From contig NC_072465.1 in NCBI RefSeq assembly GCF_027596085.1, positions 16,315,207 to 16,379,206 on the forward strand: a stretch of DNA of 64,000 nt, in the 5' to 3' direction. Shown here piece after piece: positions 1-12,400 of the stretch; position 1 is the first letter of the stretch; each line of letters starts with the position of its first letter. Origin of the DNA: Anoplopoma fimbria (lineage: Eukaryota > Chordata > Actinopteri > Perciformes > Anoplopomatidae). The notes beneath the pieces are model-generated. The model was not told the origin of the DNA, searched no databases, and was given only the letters and a program-made list of their open reading frames with translations. A program made the translations under genes and the position numbers.

Positions 1-550
1 AGGCAGACTGTTGCTGTGAATGGAGCTCGGTCGATGGCGTATGTATAGTAGGATATACGGCAGACCGTGGTGTTATGTTATTCCTGTTTTCATTTTAGTT
101 ATTTATTTTAGATAGTGATTATTGTACTCGGTTTATGCTGGATCAGGTGTATGGAGCAGGTCTTTTGAGATGAGCTCCGCCGTGGTTTGGGATGCGCAGT
201 GCGCTTTGCTGCCGCTGCTGACTGGCACTGCTGCAGTGTAAACAAGACCGTCCGAGCCTGCAGCGCTGCTGTCAGTGGGCAACAAGATAACGACACAGTG
301 TCAATGGTAGATGAAGACGGTTTCATGGTGAACCCTCCGTGCTTTTTTTTTTTTTTTTTTTTTTTTTTCAGTGCAGTGCGCAACGACTTAATTTCTGCAG
401 CTGAGAATCTGGCTTTCTTTTTTTTAATTAAACTAACATCTGTCAGTCGGCACATCTAAATAAGCAGCCAGCAAACGCTCACCCTATCGTTGGATTAATC
501 AGATGGACTTTGCTGTTGAGGAAGTATCAACTCGGTCGTAAATCAGGAAA
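1..550 (+). promoter_or_regulatory. p4htm upstream region and 5' UTR
   Basis: This stretch precedes the p4htm start codon and presumably holds its promoter and 5' UTR. It contains an uninterrupted T tract at about 343-369 and a second short T run near 417-425. I see no clear TATA box, and the transcription start cannot be fixed from sequence alone. Small open frames on both strands here are driven by the homopolymer and do not resemble known proteins. Confidence 0.45.
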
Positions 551-3500
551 ATGAATGACAACCAGGAAACATCAGATGCTGAGGAAGACACTTCTCCGTC
601 CAGGAGCGCGACCTTGCCGCTCCGGCCGCCGATCGACCGCCTCCCTTGCAACAAGAGCAGCGTGTGCTCCCGCTCCTACTTCGTGGTAGTGATGGTCTTT
701 TTTCACGTATACATCATTAATGTTATATTACTGCTATTTTACGTTCACTACAACAGCGGGCAGGAAGATGCCAACCAGAGTCGTGATGCTCCGAGCAGTA
801 ACCACCAGCACCCCGAGCCGCGACGTCCGCCATCAAAGCCTGAGTTTCTGCGTGATGTTTCCCTAACAAGAATCGAGGGGATAAGGGTGAGTAATGTGCT
901 GATGCATCACTCCCCTCTATTTCATTTGTACCCTGTGTTTCTCTCTCACACACAGTAATCACCACCACATCACTGCTCTGATTGATCTCTTAGGTGGGAC
1001 ACGTCCAGAAGGTGTCACTAATGCCAAACAAAGTGCATGAAATGCGGACTCTGAGTCTGAAACCACTGCTGTTTGGTAAGAGCCGAGACAACCCATGTGT
1101 CAAAACAAATTTGCAGCACACCAGCATGAGCCTCGAGTGGCCAAAGAGTCTTCCTCTTCTTCTGATGATGAAAGCAGACATGCATTCACCACACACTCAC
1201 CCTTGTTTTCATCTTCATCACTTCCACCCCTATACACATAACCTAGTTTGAACATATGCGGATGCTCAGGTCAATCAAGGCTACATGAAAAAGGTCAATA
1301 AGTCCTGAGGCAACTACCCCAATGAAGGGCTAATAGAAATAGATCTGGACCTAACACAATTCAAAACATACATTTAGTCATTAGATGTGTTGGAGTAAAG
1401 ATGGTACGAACATTTTGAAGTTGAAAAATGTAAAGTCTACTATATTGTTTGTTTTTGTCGTTCTCTTTATTTGTGTTTCGTTTTGGTAACAAGCATTTAA
1501 CTGTTTATGTCTTACTATGATTTTGACATAGAAAGACGTAAACCCTTGATATGAATGGTTCTAATCTGCGTGGTTGGCTCTGCAAAACATGTGATCAATT
1601 AAATAATTGTCTATATTTGGGCTACAGCTAATTTTTTTGCTGATTATTTTCTCTATGAAATCGTACAAAATAGACAAACATGTCAAATTTGCAGAGGCAA
1701 ATCCTTCAAGTGAAGTAGCTGGAAAAGTTTTGCATTCCTCCTCTATGGATGAAATGATTAATCGAATATCAAAATAATTGCTGATGAAGTTTCTATTAAC
1801 TGACTAATTGATTAATTGACTTATAAGATCAGCTTTACTCTTTTTCCATTTCTGAAGCGAGGGTCTAAGGACAGAGGGCTTTGTATGCTGTACCGGTTGT
1901 AAAGCCCCTTGAGGCAAATCTGTGATGTTGGGCTATATAAATAAAATTGATTCGACTTCTAGATAAAACTACAATACAATAAGACTTGTTTCAAATCAGA
2001 AAATAGGAAGCATGCAGCAGAGAAAATGCTGCACTCCTGTTAAGCCAAGAGATTTTACTCTGTTAATAACTGTCCGTCTATGTTTTCCTGCAGAGATCCC
2101 TGGGTTTTTGTCGGAGGATGAGTGCCGTGTGGTAATGCAACTTGCACAGCTAAAGGGTCTAATGGAGAGTCAGCTAATGGTGCAAGAAGGCCAGGAGGAG
2201 CTGGCCAAGGAGCTCAACCTCAGCCCAGAGGAGATATTCAACCTTCTGGATATCAACCAGGATGGACAGTTGCAGCTCCATGAGGTGTATGTCAGTTTGT
2301 GGAATCATGGGCATGTACTGTATGACTACAGTCGTTTTTTGGTTCAGAGTTCGTTAACTCACCCTGTCTTTACTATTGTGCCTCTAATAGATACTGACTC
2401 ATTCTCGAGTGAGGGACGGCATCTGGCTCACACCGGAGAATCTGCGAGAAATCTATGCTGGGCTCAAAGCTGACAAGGATGGCAATGGTAAGAAATCAAC
2501 TTTGCCCTTTTTTACAGAAATGTATCTATTTACATAGCTATTATTTTGAAAAAAAAATGTGCATATTTGTATTTTTTAAATTTAAGTCTAATTTGTGAGA
2601 AAGTCTTTAACATTTGTATACACTTCACTGAAAGTGCTAGCTAGTTTGTGTTTAAACGCAGTAAAAAGTGCATACATTAACTGCACAGCATAACTCAGTA
2701 GTGTTACAATCGCATTGTTTAAATCATTCTTCATGTGGTTCCCAACCTTTTTGGCTTGTGACTGCTTAAACTGAGACAATGTCTACTTGTCTACGATGGA
2801 CACAAGAGTAATTTTTAGAAGATATACAGTATATAGACATATGTATTGAATATGAATGTGATACAACCTTTAGTCTTAAACTAAACATGTGGAATTGGAA
2901 ATGCATCAGGAATCTAGAAAGGGCTGCAGGTCTCATTCAAACACAAGTATATTATTCACAGTATATAAAGGAGTTCAATTATTGTAGTAATTGTCAGTAA
3001 TGCAAGAAATGAAAACTTACGCCAGGCATCAGAATATGAACATCTCATATTTTGGACAGGTTTGCTGAGTCTAGAAGAGTTCAGGCTTCTGAGCAATGAT
3101 GCCTTCCAGCGCTTTCTGCTTCAGCGAGGGGTGAAGAGGAGTCAGCTGGTGAGGAACAGCAGACACACCTGGCTGTATCAGGGCAAAGAAGCACATCAGG
3201 TCCTCCAAGACATCAAGGCGAGGCAAGCAAGTCAAACCATGTTCTCAGATTGCTGTAGTGCTAGAATAACTGAAATATTTTTCGCAAATTGAAAGGACAG
3301 TTTTAACATCTTTTTCCCAGACTTCTAATTTTTTTCGTTACCTTTCTCCAACAAAGGGTGACTCGTCTCACTCGGCTCCCACCCGCATTAGTGGACCTCA
3401 GTGAGCCCCTCCAGGTGGTTCGCTATGAGGAGGGAGGACACTACCACGCCCACCACGACAGCGGCCCTGTGTATCCTGAAACAGCATGCACACACACGCG

Positions 3501-5135
3501 CCTCGCAGCGAACACCTCCACTCCTTTTGAGACATCTTGCAGGTGAGATCTCTACAGGTGCACAGTGTTGGCTAAAGCAGCATTTCTCTAAAATGATATC
3601 TATGAAGGTCCAGATCTGAATTACTAAACTCCATTGTGACAGCTGGCATGATAGTTTGTTTGACTCAACATGGTCAACCTGGAAAAATGTGTGCTCTTGG
3701 CTCTTGTTTGCAAAGTGTTGTATGTGTGTGTTTGTTTGCAACATACATGTATGTCAATTTAAATCTGTGTTGCACACCTAGGTACATCACAGTTCTCTTC
3801 TACCTGAACTCTGTCGAGGGGGGTGGGGAGACCGCATTCCCTGTGGCAGACAACAGGACCTATGATGAAGTGGTGCGTACGTGTGTGTGGGTCTGGAAAT
3901 GTGTAGGGAGAGCCCTGCAGAAGCAATGATATCTGTGTTAACTGACATGTTTGTCAGTGAGTGCATGGCCCTGACGTTTAGCAGACTGTGTCACTGAGTT
4001 TGAGTGTGTTGTTGTAGTCTCTCATACAGAATGACGTTGATCTTTTGGACACCAGAAGGAATTGTGACAAGAGCAACCTGAAGGTGAAGCCTACCAAAGG
4101 GACAGCTGTTTTCTGGTACAACTACCTTTCTGATGGAAAAGGTAGGATTGAGAACTTTGTTTACTTACCGTTGCAATGAAGATGCAAATCATCAACCGTT
4201 TCATTTTCATTTGATGTAGAAGTATTATTAATTATTTTTTTAAAGTAAAAATGTTGTTATATACACATTGTGTGCCACATTGTCTATCAATGTTGAAACA
4301 CAAAAGTAACGTCCATTCATTATAATGTAATTAAATTAGATTAAATGTCTGGGGTTCACCAAGATTTTTTATCACAATCCATCCAATAGTTACAGAGATC
4401 AGTATGGATCATAGTGGTGGGTCTACATTGCCATCCCTTAAGCCACCCTGCTACCGTGGCTAACAACACAGAATCTGGAGTAGCAGTTTATTATATTATT
4501 TTATTTAAATTCAATTTAACTTGGCAATTAACATGTTATTTTGTTGTTTTGGTGGCACAGAGTAAAAGTCAATGTATAAAATGCAGTCAAAATGTTGAGA
4601 TTCAAGCCCATCCTGGTGTCATTGTAAAGATTAAAGGTAATCAAGAAAGACAGCTACACTGTAAGAATACAGAAAATCTACTGTGTAAAACAGGTCATTT
4701 AAAATTGATTTCTGGATAATTTAAACTAATAAATAAAAGCAAATGTTAGTCTGGAGAATAAAACTAAAGTGCAGTTGTTCATATTGACCAACGAGTTGAG
4801 TTTGGTTGATAGTCATAATATCAGTGTGAGCCCTTTATAGAACATGGTGCCATTATGTGAAGGATGTTGCTAACAAACATCAATTTATAGTTATTAATAT
4901 TATATTTCCCCTAATAGGTTGGGTGGGAGAGCAGGATGAATATGCACTGCATGGAGGCTGTGTGGTCACCCAGGGCACTAAGTGGGTCGCAAATAAATGG
5001 ATAAACATTGATCCGGATTACCAGCGGCAGGTTCGCTATCAGGAGCTGGTTTCACAGCAGCCAGAGGATGAGGATGAAGAAGATCTGACTCTGAACCCGG
5101 ACAAACAGAGTTCTGATATCCATCAAGACTTGTAG
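551..5135 (+). CDS. p4htm: transmembrane prolyl 4-hydroxylase (P4H-TM)
   Basis: This encodes an ER-membrane 2-oxoglutarate/Fe(II) dioxygenase of the prolyl 4-hydroxylase family, linked in mammals to HIF-alpha turnover. Nine exons join in frame to 495 aa (human about 502): 551-886, 994-1075, 2094-2284, 2391-2487, 3060-3222, 3357-3542, 3782-3872, 4018-4141, 4918-5135. A signal-anchor helix lies near residues 45-65 ([20 protein letters not shown]). EF-hand-like loops follow in exons 3 ([12 protein letters not shown]) and 4 (DKDGNG). The catalytic part carries the iron-binding H-x-D in [11 protein letters not shown], the distal His in ALHGGC, and the Lys of TKWVANKW that would bind 2-oxoglutarate. 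The C-terminal tail is acidic. Exon 5 ends at a GC donor. The 3' end converges on slc26a6. The identity is well supported by the order of EF-hands and dioxygenase core. Confidence 0.95.
1855..1955 (+). repeat. 3' tail of a teleost interspersed repeat
   Basis: The segment reads through GGTTGTAAAGCCCCTTGAGG, then a GGGCTATATAAATAAAATTGA-like tail. This is a common teleost repeat end. A second, longer copy lies at 23270-23490 in the same orientation. It sits in p4htm intron 2, and I cannot name the family with certainty. Confidence 0.6.
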
Positions 5136-5329
5136 CTCATAAACCAAATTTATAAAAAAGACAAAAACTAAAAATCTACCTAGCCTTCCTCAGTCCAGTG
5201 CACAACTTCTTTGGCAAGATCCTCTGTGTCCAGTTTGTAGACATGATTTATTCAGGGAATGAGGTCACAGTGGGTTTATGCAACTGTAAAGAGATGATTT
5301 TGTTAAATATTGCTTGAATATTGTTATTA

Positions 5330-5640
5330 AGAGATGTCTGTCTGATACTGACCCAAATAGCTGGATCGGGAATAAACAACAGGCTGATCCGAAACCCCTA
5401 TTTTAATAAATAACAATTCAGCACATTTATATCTATGTATTTATTCGTTAAATTTTGTTTAACAAAGTTAGGAAAGCAATGTTTAAGTCAGGCCTGATGT
5501 TGCCTTACCTATAAAATAATTATCCCAGTCTCTTCCACACAATTAAGCATACAGCTTATTACCTTAAACATTAGTATCAGTATCTGTATTGGGACTGAAA
5601 AGTCAGATTGGTGCATCCCTATTGTTATACTTTTTTGATC
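5330..5640 (+). repeat. dispersed repeat with ATCGG/GTATC motifs
   Basis: The p4htm 3' UTR region contains degenerate GATACTGA, GTATCAGTATCTGTATTGGG and GTGCATCCCT motifs of a repeat common in teleost noncoding DNA. Related sequence recurs at 6100-6360 (GATACGG, GGTATCGGCGAG, TGTATCGGCAAG). The family is not assigned. Confidence 0.45.
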
Positions 5641-5996
5641 CCCTATAATTTTACATTTAAGGAATGTTGCACTAGAAACCCATTAAAAAAAGAGTTGAGA
5701 CAAAAAAAAAATCCCTTTGCATGCATTAGCTTCACAGTTTGTCTTCTTGTTTTCTGTTGCTATGAGGAGAAATTGCACTTAAAAATTGAAATGGCTACTG
5801 CAAACATTTCAATGTCCTACCTTGTTAATGCTGCCATTACCAAAAAAGGCTCACACTGTCCGTGTGATGCATGTTGTCTTGTATTTGTTCCTTGAATTAT
5901 TTTCTACCAGATTCTTCTTGAAAGGTTTTGTTGAGAGTTTTTATTTAATTACTTGACTTTTTCTCTAGAAATGCACTCTATCGTTCTCCCACTTTG

Positions 5997-6002
5997 AATA
6001 AA
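5997..6002 (+). promoter_or_regulatory. polyadenylation signal AATAAA (p4htm)
   Basis: A canonical AATAAA lies about 860 nt after the p4htm stop and is followed by a T/GT-rich stretch (TTGTGTGTCTTCC). It is the best candidate 3' end for p4htm and leaves about 450 nt before the convergent slc26a6 stop codon. Confidence 0.6.
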
Positions 6003-6099
6003 GTTCAACTAAACTTGTGTGTCTTCCTACTTTAAAGATAAGATTTATAAATATAAATATAAGTCATCAATCTTCTTGTAGAGTTGTTCCCATATTTAA

Positions 6100-6380
6100 A
6101 CTAGTATTGTAAATGCCTCCGATACGGTCTAAAATGCTGGCTAGGGTATCGGCGAGTACACAAGTCTCTGCACTGATCTGATAACATGTTATCAGATCAC
6201 ATATCAGCAATTTACTTGACGCAAGAACAACAACACGAGTCTTGGTAATATACAGCTGTTAAAAAATGATCATTCATATATATTTTTTCAACACACTGGT
6301 ATTGTAATCTGTATCGGCAAGGAAAAATAGTATCAGAACATCTCTTCTAGTATCCATTCATTTACAAATAAAATGTCATA
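6100..6380. repeat. repeat with a 26-bp perfect palindrome
   Basis: This lies between the convergent ends of p4htm and slc26a6. It contains a perfect palindrome at 6174-6199 centred on ATAACATGTTAT and flanked by GTATCGG-type motifs like those at 5330-5640. It is probably a decayed mobile element. No coding capacity is seen. Confidence 0.5.
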
Positions 6381-6461
6381 AAAGTTTTTGTTGTTGCCCC
6401 GAGTCAATGTTGAGATAGTTTTTCCATCTTCAGTGCTGGATGTCCTGTTTGGTTGAAGTGG

Positions 6462-9400
6462 TTAAAGCTGTGTGCTGCTGTAATTGTCCTGAAATCAAAC
6501 AGTTTTTAGATTTAGATTTAGTCCAAATGACATGATTAAACAAAACATTTTCAGTAAAAGAAGAACTCATTGTGTGTCACCTGAACATCAGCTGAATATA
6601 CTCACCACTGATGGCCCGTATCTGGAGTATGATGTTGCTCCACGATGGTCCAGACAGTAGAGCACAGCGTCATGAACGGAGGCAAAGAGATGCCTCTTAG
6701 TAATCGACTCGGAGAAGAAGTCACCAAGCTCCAATTGTTCCACCACGGTGGCTGAAGAGAAAACAGTTTTAAAGGCAAAAAATGACCCTTTTCATGTAGT
6801 AGAGGAAGTGAGAAGGTGTTTACTCACCTTGACAACCAGCCATGTAGATATCTACGTCAATCTCACTGAAGTCCTTGAAAATCTGTCAATAATGTAAATA
6901 CAGAATATTTATCCACATCAAAAGTTATCACTTAACAACCCCTTAAAAAATCTCAATTCTTCCCTGTCAGGTGCCACTAATCCTAATCAGCCTATAATAA
7001 TCCATCTCACAGTCAATAATCAAGGTTTAATTTAACTGCAACAGCACAACTATCAATCATGTGTAACTAGAAGTTAATAAATTACCATGTCAGTGAAATC
7101 AGAACTTGCCAAGACTAAATTAAACCCAAATCTTTTTATCTGTATTGAAAATGTGTCATATTTCACTTTTTAATGAGAGCAATAGGAATCTTTTTCTTCA
7201 TTTTGTTTTTACCTTTGACAAGTCAGGACCGGATGATTGCAGACCTGTATTTATCTTTCTTATTGTCAAATTAATCAATCTATAAATCTATATTAACATA
7301 GTAAAAATTGCTGTTAATACAAAATTTCCAAGCTTTCCTTGTAAAACTCCCATGGCAACCTTTATAAATTGCTCATGATTCTCAAATAACGCTTACAGTA
7401 TTTATTAAAAGGATTTGACAACCGGATGACCTGAAAGGAAAAGTGTTACATTTCAATCAGGGGATATTTGTCCCTGTGGTACTTACATTTTTCATAGCCT
7501 TGATAGCCACTGTGTCAATGAAGTTAGCCGTGGAGAGGTCGATGATGATGGAGTGAATGTCCCAAGTCCACTTGCCCAGTGACCCAAGAGAGACCCGCTC
7601 CAGATCGTGGCTCAGCGTGTCCTCACTGCTGGAGCCCAGAGTGGTGGTGTCCCCGTCCTGCAGCTCAGACATCCACCCTAAGCTGGTGCAGTCTGGTTGT
7701 CCTCCCTTCAGGTACTCCCATCTGCAGGGGCCGTCTGGTGTTTGAGGGGTGATGGGGACGACAAACACTGTCCCGTTCTCCCTCTCAGTCCAGTCCTGCT
7801 CCTCCTCATCTATATCAATGCCGTCCAAGCATGTTTCCCTCCAACGGCCGGCCTCCTCCTCCACAGAGAACACCGGCGCTCCAGACAGATGTTGAGCGAC
7901 CCTCTGTGCCCGTCTCTGCAGAGGGGTAAGTGAAGGAAATGATTCAAACTTCTATAAAGAAGACTTTCTGGTAGCTTGGCCATTGGTCACCTACTGCATT
8001 TCTGTCCAGTGTGAGAGCAGGCACTCTTCAGACAACTACTTACAAATCAAAGGACTTTGGTGCCACTTTTCTCACCACATAGAATATAAGGTGACTAATG
8101 GCCAAACACCAGAACAAATAGTGTGGTCGTGAAAATGTTTTGTATGTATTCTAAAACAATGGATTGATTACAGCAAACATACCTCTTTCTTGGCTTGCCT
8201 TTTTGCCCGTCTCTCAGCCCTCCTTTCTCTACGTTTCTGTTTGGCTTCCTGCCTCCTCTTGTAGATAATCATTTTACTAATGTCGAGCCCACTCTGAAAA
8301 CAGATAAAGAAGAAAATAAAACATCATTTGAATCTTATTAAAACATAGCAGGGAACAAAAACAAAAAATTATTGCTTTGATAAACAAGAAATTAGAAGAG
8401 ATTAGAGCTGGAACAATAAGTCAATTAACTGATCAATCTGTTGACAGAAATTGAATCTGCGAGTATTTTGATAAAAGATTAAAGGGAAAATTTGTCACCT
8501 TTATTGTGTATCTTCTATCAATGTTGACTGATGGTAGATTGAATCAATAAATTCCTCTGTATGTGATATATTGATCCTGAAAGTTGAGTTTGCACCTGCA
8601 AAATCTGTTCTCCCTGCATCCAGCACCGTCATTTGACATCATGTCACGGTGACGTCAATGTGATGTCAAATGATCCAGTGGATTCAGTGACATAGTTGGA
8701 TGCAAGAAAGAACTACAGGCTGTTTCAACTTGGATTTTTGGTCACCACCTCTGGGGAGTTAGATGTTTTGGCTGACTGGGATATTCAGCTGTATTTATTC
8801 GAGCCAGAGTGTAAGGCTGAAGAAATCCGGCGGAGAGAGGCCAAGGCTGCGGCTGCATTAACCGTGCAAGAGGTTATGGACAGGGGGAACCCTCAGGGAG
8901 TCAGAAGCTTGTGTGCAAGGCATTCTGGTTTATGTAAGCACTGTTGGCACTGCCCCCAAAGCAAGTGGGGAATGTGTTGCTTCAATTGACAACATTTACC
9001 CTTTAGACTGATTGGACAACAACATAAAAAGGTGGCAAATGTTCCTTTATTTGTCTGTCCATGAAACATGCCAAACATTTATCTTGCTTCAGCCTCTCAA
9101 TGTGAGGATTTGCTGGTTTTCTTTGTCACATATGATAGTACACTGAATATCTTTGGGTTTTGGAGGAAAGGTTGGATAAAACAAGGAATATGAAGACGTC
9201 ATTGGCCATTTTTTACTATGTTTAGGCATTTTCTAGAAAAAGAATCAACAGATTACTCTCATAAAATCATAAATCATAAAAAACATAATTAGGTACAGCC
9301 CTAGAATAAACAGTACTATTGTGAAGAAGAACAAACCTTTTCTTTCAGAGCCTCAAGGTATAGATCAGCATTGGCGAAATATAATGTAGCGGAGGAGCGA

Positions 9401-12400
9401 AATATAGTAACACCTGGAATCTCTCTCGCCTGCCAAATAACAAATAGTCATTAGCTGATTTATACAAAAAAAAAGCTTTCATGTATGATTTACCATCTTT
9501 CTGTCTCACCTCTCTGTGGGTCTCTATATCTACGTACAGTTCTGTACCTCGAACATTTCCCAGAACGGAGTATGTTGGCCTGACCAAAATAAAAACACAA
9601 CATTATTCTGTGTGCAGTATATTTTCATACAGTATTTTTTCTAATATAGAAGATCTTGCAGCCCAAAATCAGTAATTAATATCTCTAACACAAACATACA
9701 CACAGTATGACTCAGATACTGAAATGTACTATGGTGAGGTGCTGAGGAGTCTTACATCTGAGTTCTGAAGATAACAGTCATCATAGCAAAGATGATTGAT
9801 GCTGCAAGACCCAGATCCAGATTGAACAGCATGGTTGCCACCCAAGTGACCAACCACACCACCTGTGGGATGCAGCATGACATTACACGTTCTTTAATGT
9901 GATTATGAAAAGAAAACAAGAATGATGACATGTCTAGATTCAACAACAGCAACAGCTAATTCATTTTTTTTTAATGAGCAATAAGCTTCTTACCAGATCA
10001 ATCTTGCTGCGTTTCCACAGTGTAACAATGTCAGAGTACTGCTTGAACATCCCCTTCAGATTTACAAAGACGATCGCTGCAAGGACAGCCTAAAATAAGC
10101 ATACCCACATTTTTAGGTATTTAATCAGATGTGTACACAAAAGTGAATGATTCAAACTCAAAAAACCATTAAAATACACAAAAATATTTCATGCAACATA
10201 AATATTTACTGCAAAGCTACAGAAAAGACGAGTTGTAGAACAACTTAACCTTTGGCAGCTCCTGGAACAGAGGTCCCAGTTTCAGTATAGTCACCAACAC
10301 AATTAGAGCTGAGGCCACTCCAGCCATCTGCAAGAACAACACAAAGGTTTTATTGAAATATTTGTGTTCAACAGGTGTGTAAACATTTACATTTGCTCAT
10401 CAGAAATAAAGTAAGTCCATTGTTGGAGAATATCTTGACAGCACATATTACCAACATTTAGAAGTAAAATGTTCAAGTTTGTTTTCCAATAATTAATTGA
10501 TTTGATATAGATATTGTTAAGATAAATAATATAAACATCTCTGTGTAGTCAACATTCAGGTAGATTTTCATTAACTAAAATGAGGCAGGTTTACTGGTCT
10601 CCCTGAAGTGAAAATAGTTTTTTATGTGATTTAGGTGAACCAGATGACAAAGTCCAATTAATGTATCATCACTCATATGATGATTTAAGAACAACTCTTT
10701 CTCTCTCAGGAAAATGTCTCTTATACAAGTTCGACTAGATTAATTCTAGTCAAAAACCTGAGCTGTGTTTAAGAGAGGAAACCATTAGTGTGGCAGATTT
10801 CTTTTTGTAGAGCATGAGGCAGTTGTTTGTTTGCAGTTGAATAAAAGTTATGTTCATGTCTGACAAATGTGTCACCACTGCAACTGCATTTTTTTCTGAG
10901 TGAGCTGGGCATTTGTATGTGCATGATACACTTGTTTTAAGTGTAAAACTACAGCACATGTTAAAGTAGCATCAGTAAGGGTTTCCACATAGTTCTTATA
11001 CACATATTGTTGTTATATTTTCTTCAACATCAGTTTCTTTTTACCCTACCTCAATCATCCTTAAATGGGTCTAGTAGTTTGCATATATTTAGAGTATAAC
11101 TACTGCATGTTGCATGTTCACAGTACTTGTGAGGCCATGCTGATATAATGATGTTACTTCTGTTGCTCACTCACTTGTGTTTTTCCTCCAGTGGTCTCTT
11201 GGATGAGACTTCGAGACATGGAGGAGCAGACAGAGAAGCACTGGAAGAAGCCTCCCACTGCATTACAGAGACCCAGCGCCACCAGCTCCTGCAGCAGGGT
11301 GACGACAATAGACAAAAGCATGAGCAAGAAAATACAGAAAGAAAGGAATGCAGAGGTATGATAAAGGTACGCTACAGGTTTTTAATGAGAGTTGTGGTTT
11401 ACCTGATTACTGTCCACATTGTATCCATGTTTCAGTGCAAATGTTTTCCCTAGTGAAATAGATATGGCATATCCAACCATGGCCAATGCAAAAGCTTCAC
11501 CAATAACTTCTCCAAAAATACGTGCATCTGGTACACTGGGATAACTTAGACTGGTGCAAAGGTAGAAGAGAAGGGAATTAGTTAGTACTATAAAGCTGGG
11601 AATATGACTCAACAAATAATTACAGCAGTATAACTTGAACCCCAGTGCTTACCCATTAGGAATTTCTCCAACTACTGAAATAGTGTAGTTGCTGTTCAAG
11701 TGGGTATAGGTTGATATGAATGTCCCTGCCACAATCTAAAGGCATCACAGAAAGCATACAGATCATAAACACACAAACCAAAGTCAAATTTCACAACACA
11801 TGTCAGAATTTCAATCATTAAAAACCTGGTGAATCATATGCTAGATGTGAACCCTAATTATTAGCCATGAATATCTCCTTTTTGCTGTGAACTGCACAAA
11901 TGCAGAGGCCCGGGCACTGCTGCTGATTCAGCTGCTTGGCTCCACAGCGTCTGTGCTTTTTTAGTTCTGCTGCAACATCAGCAGCTGCACAGAGCACAGA
12001 AGTGATAACATAAAGAGAGGTCAGAGAGTGTGTCCTCTTATCAACTCACTGTGATGAGCTCCACTGGGATGGGCACTGGCAGCTTCGGACTGAGAAACGA
12101 GTTGAGCTCCTTGGCTGAAATAAGAAACACCATGGACACAGCACTGACCAACAGTGTGGGAAGATGAGTTCTTGGCAGCAACAATAAAACATCCTTCAGA
12201 GTCTAAAAATGGAGTAAGGAAAAGCAGGAGGTGGTTAAGGCTTACCTTAAAACACACATATTTAGCTGCACACAACTGATGGTTTTGTCATTTTATGTCA
12301 GAATTCAGTTTAAGATTATATATCCACATTGTTAACTTATTCACCGATCTATACTGTACACTAATCTTACAATAAAGACCAAATTTATACTGTCTTATAT

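Noticed and set aside
4414..4719. 101-codon frame in p4htm intron 8
   Set aside because: It has no similarity, unbiased composition, and lies inside an intron that splices cleanly at its borders.
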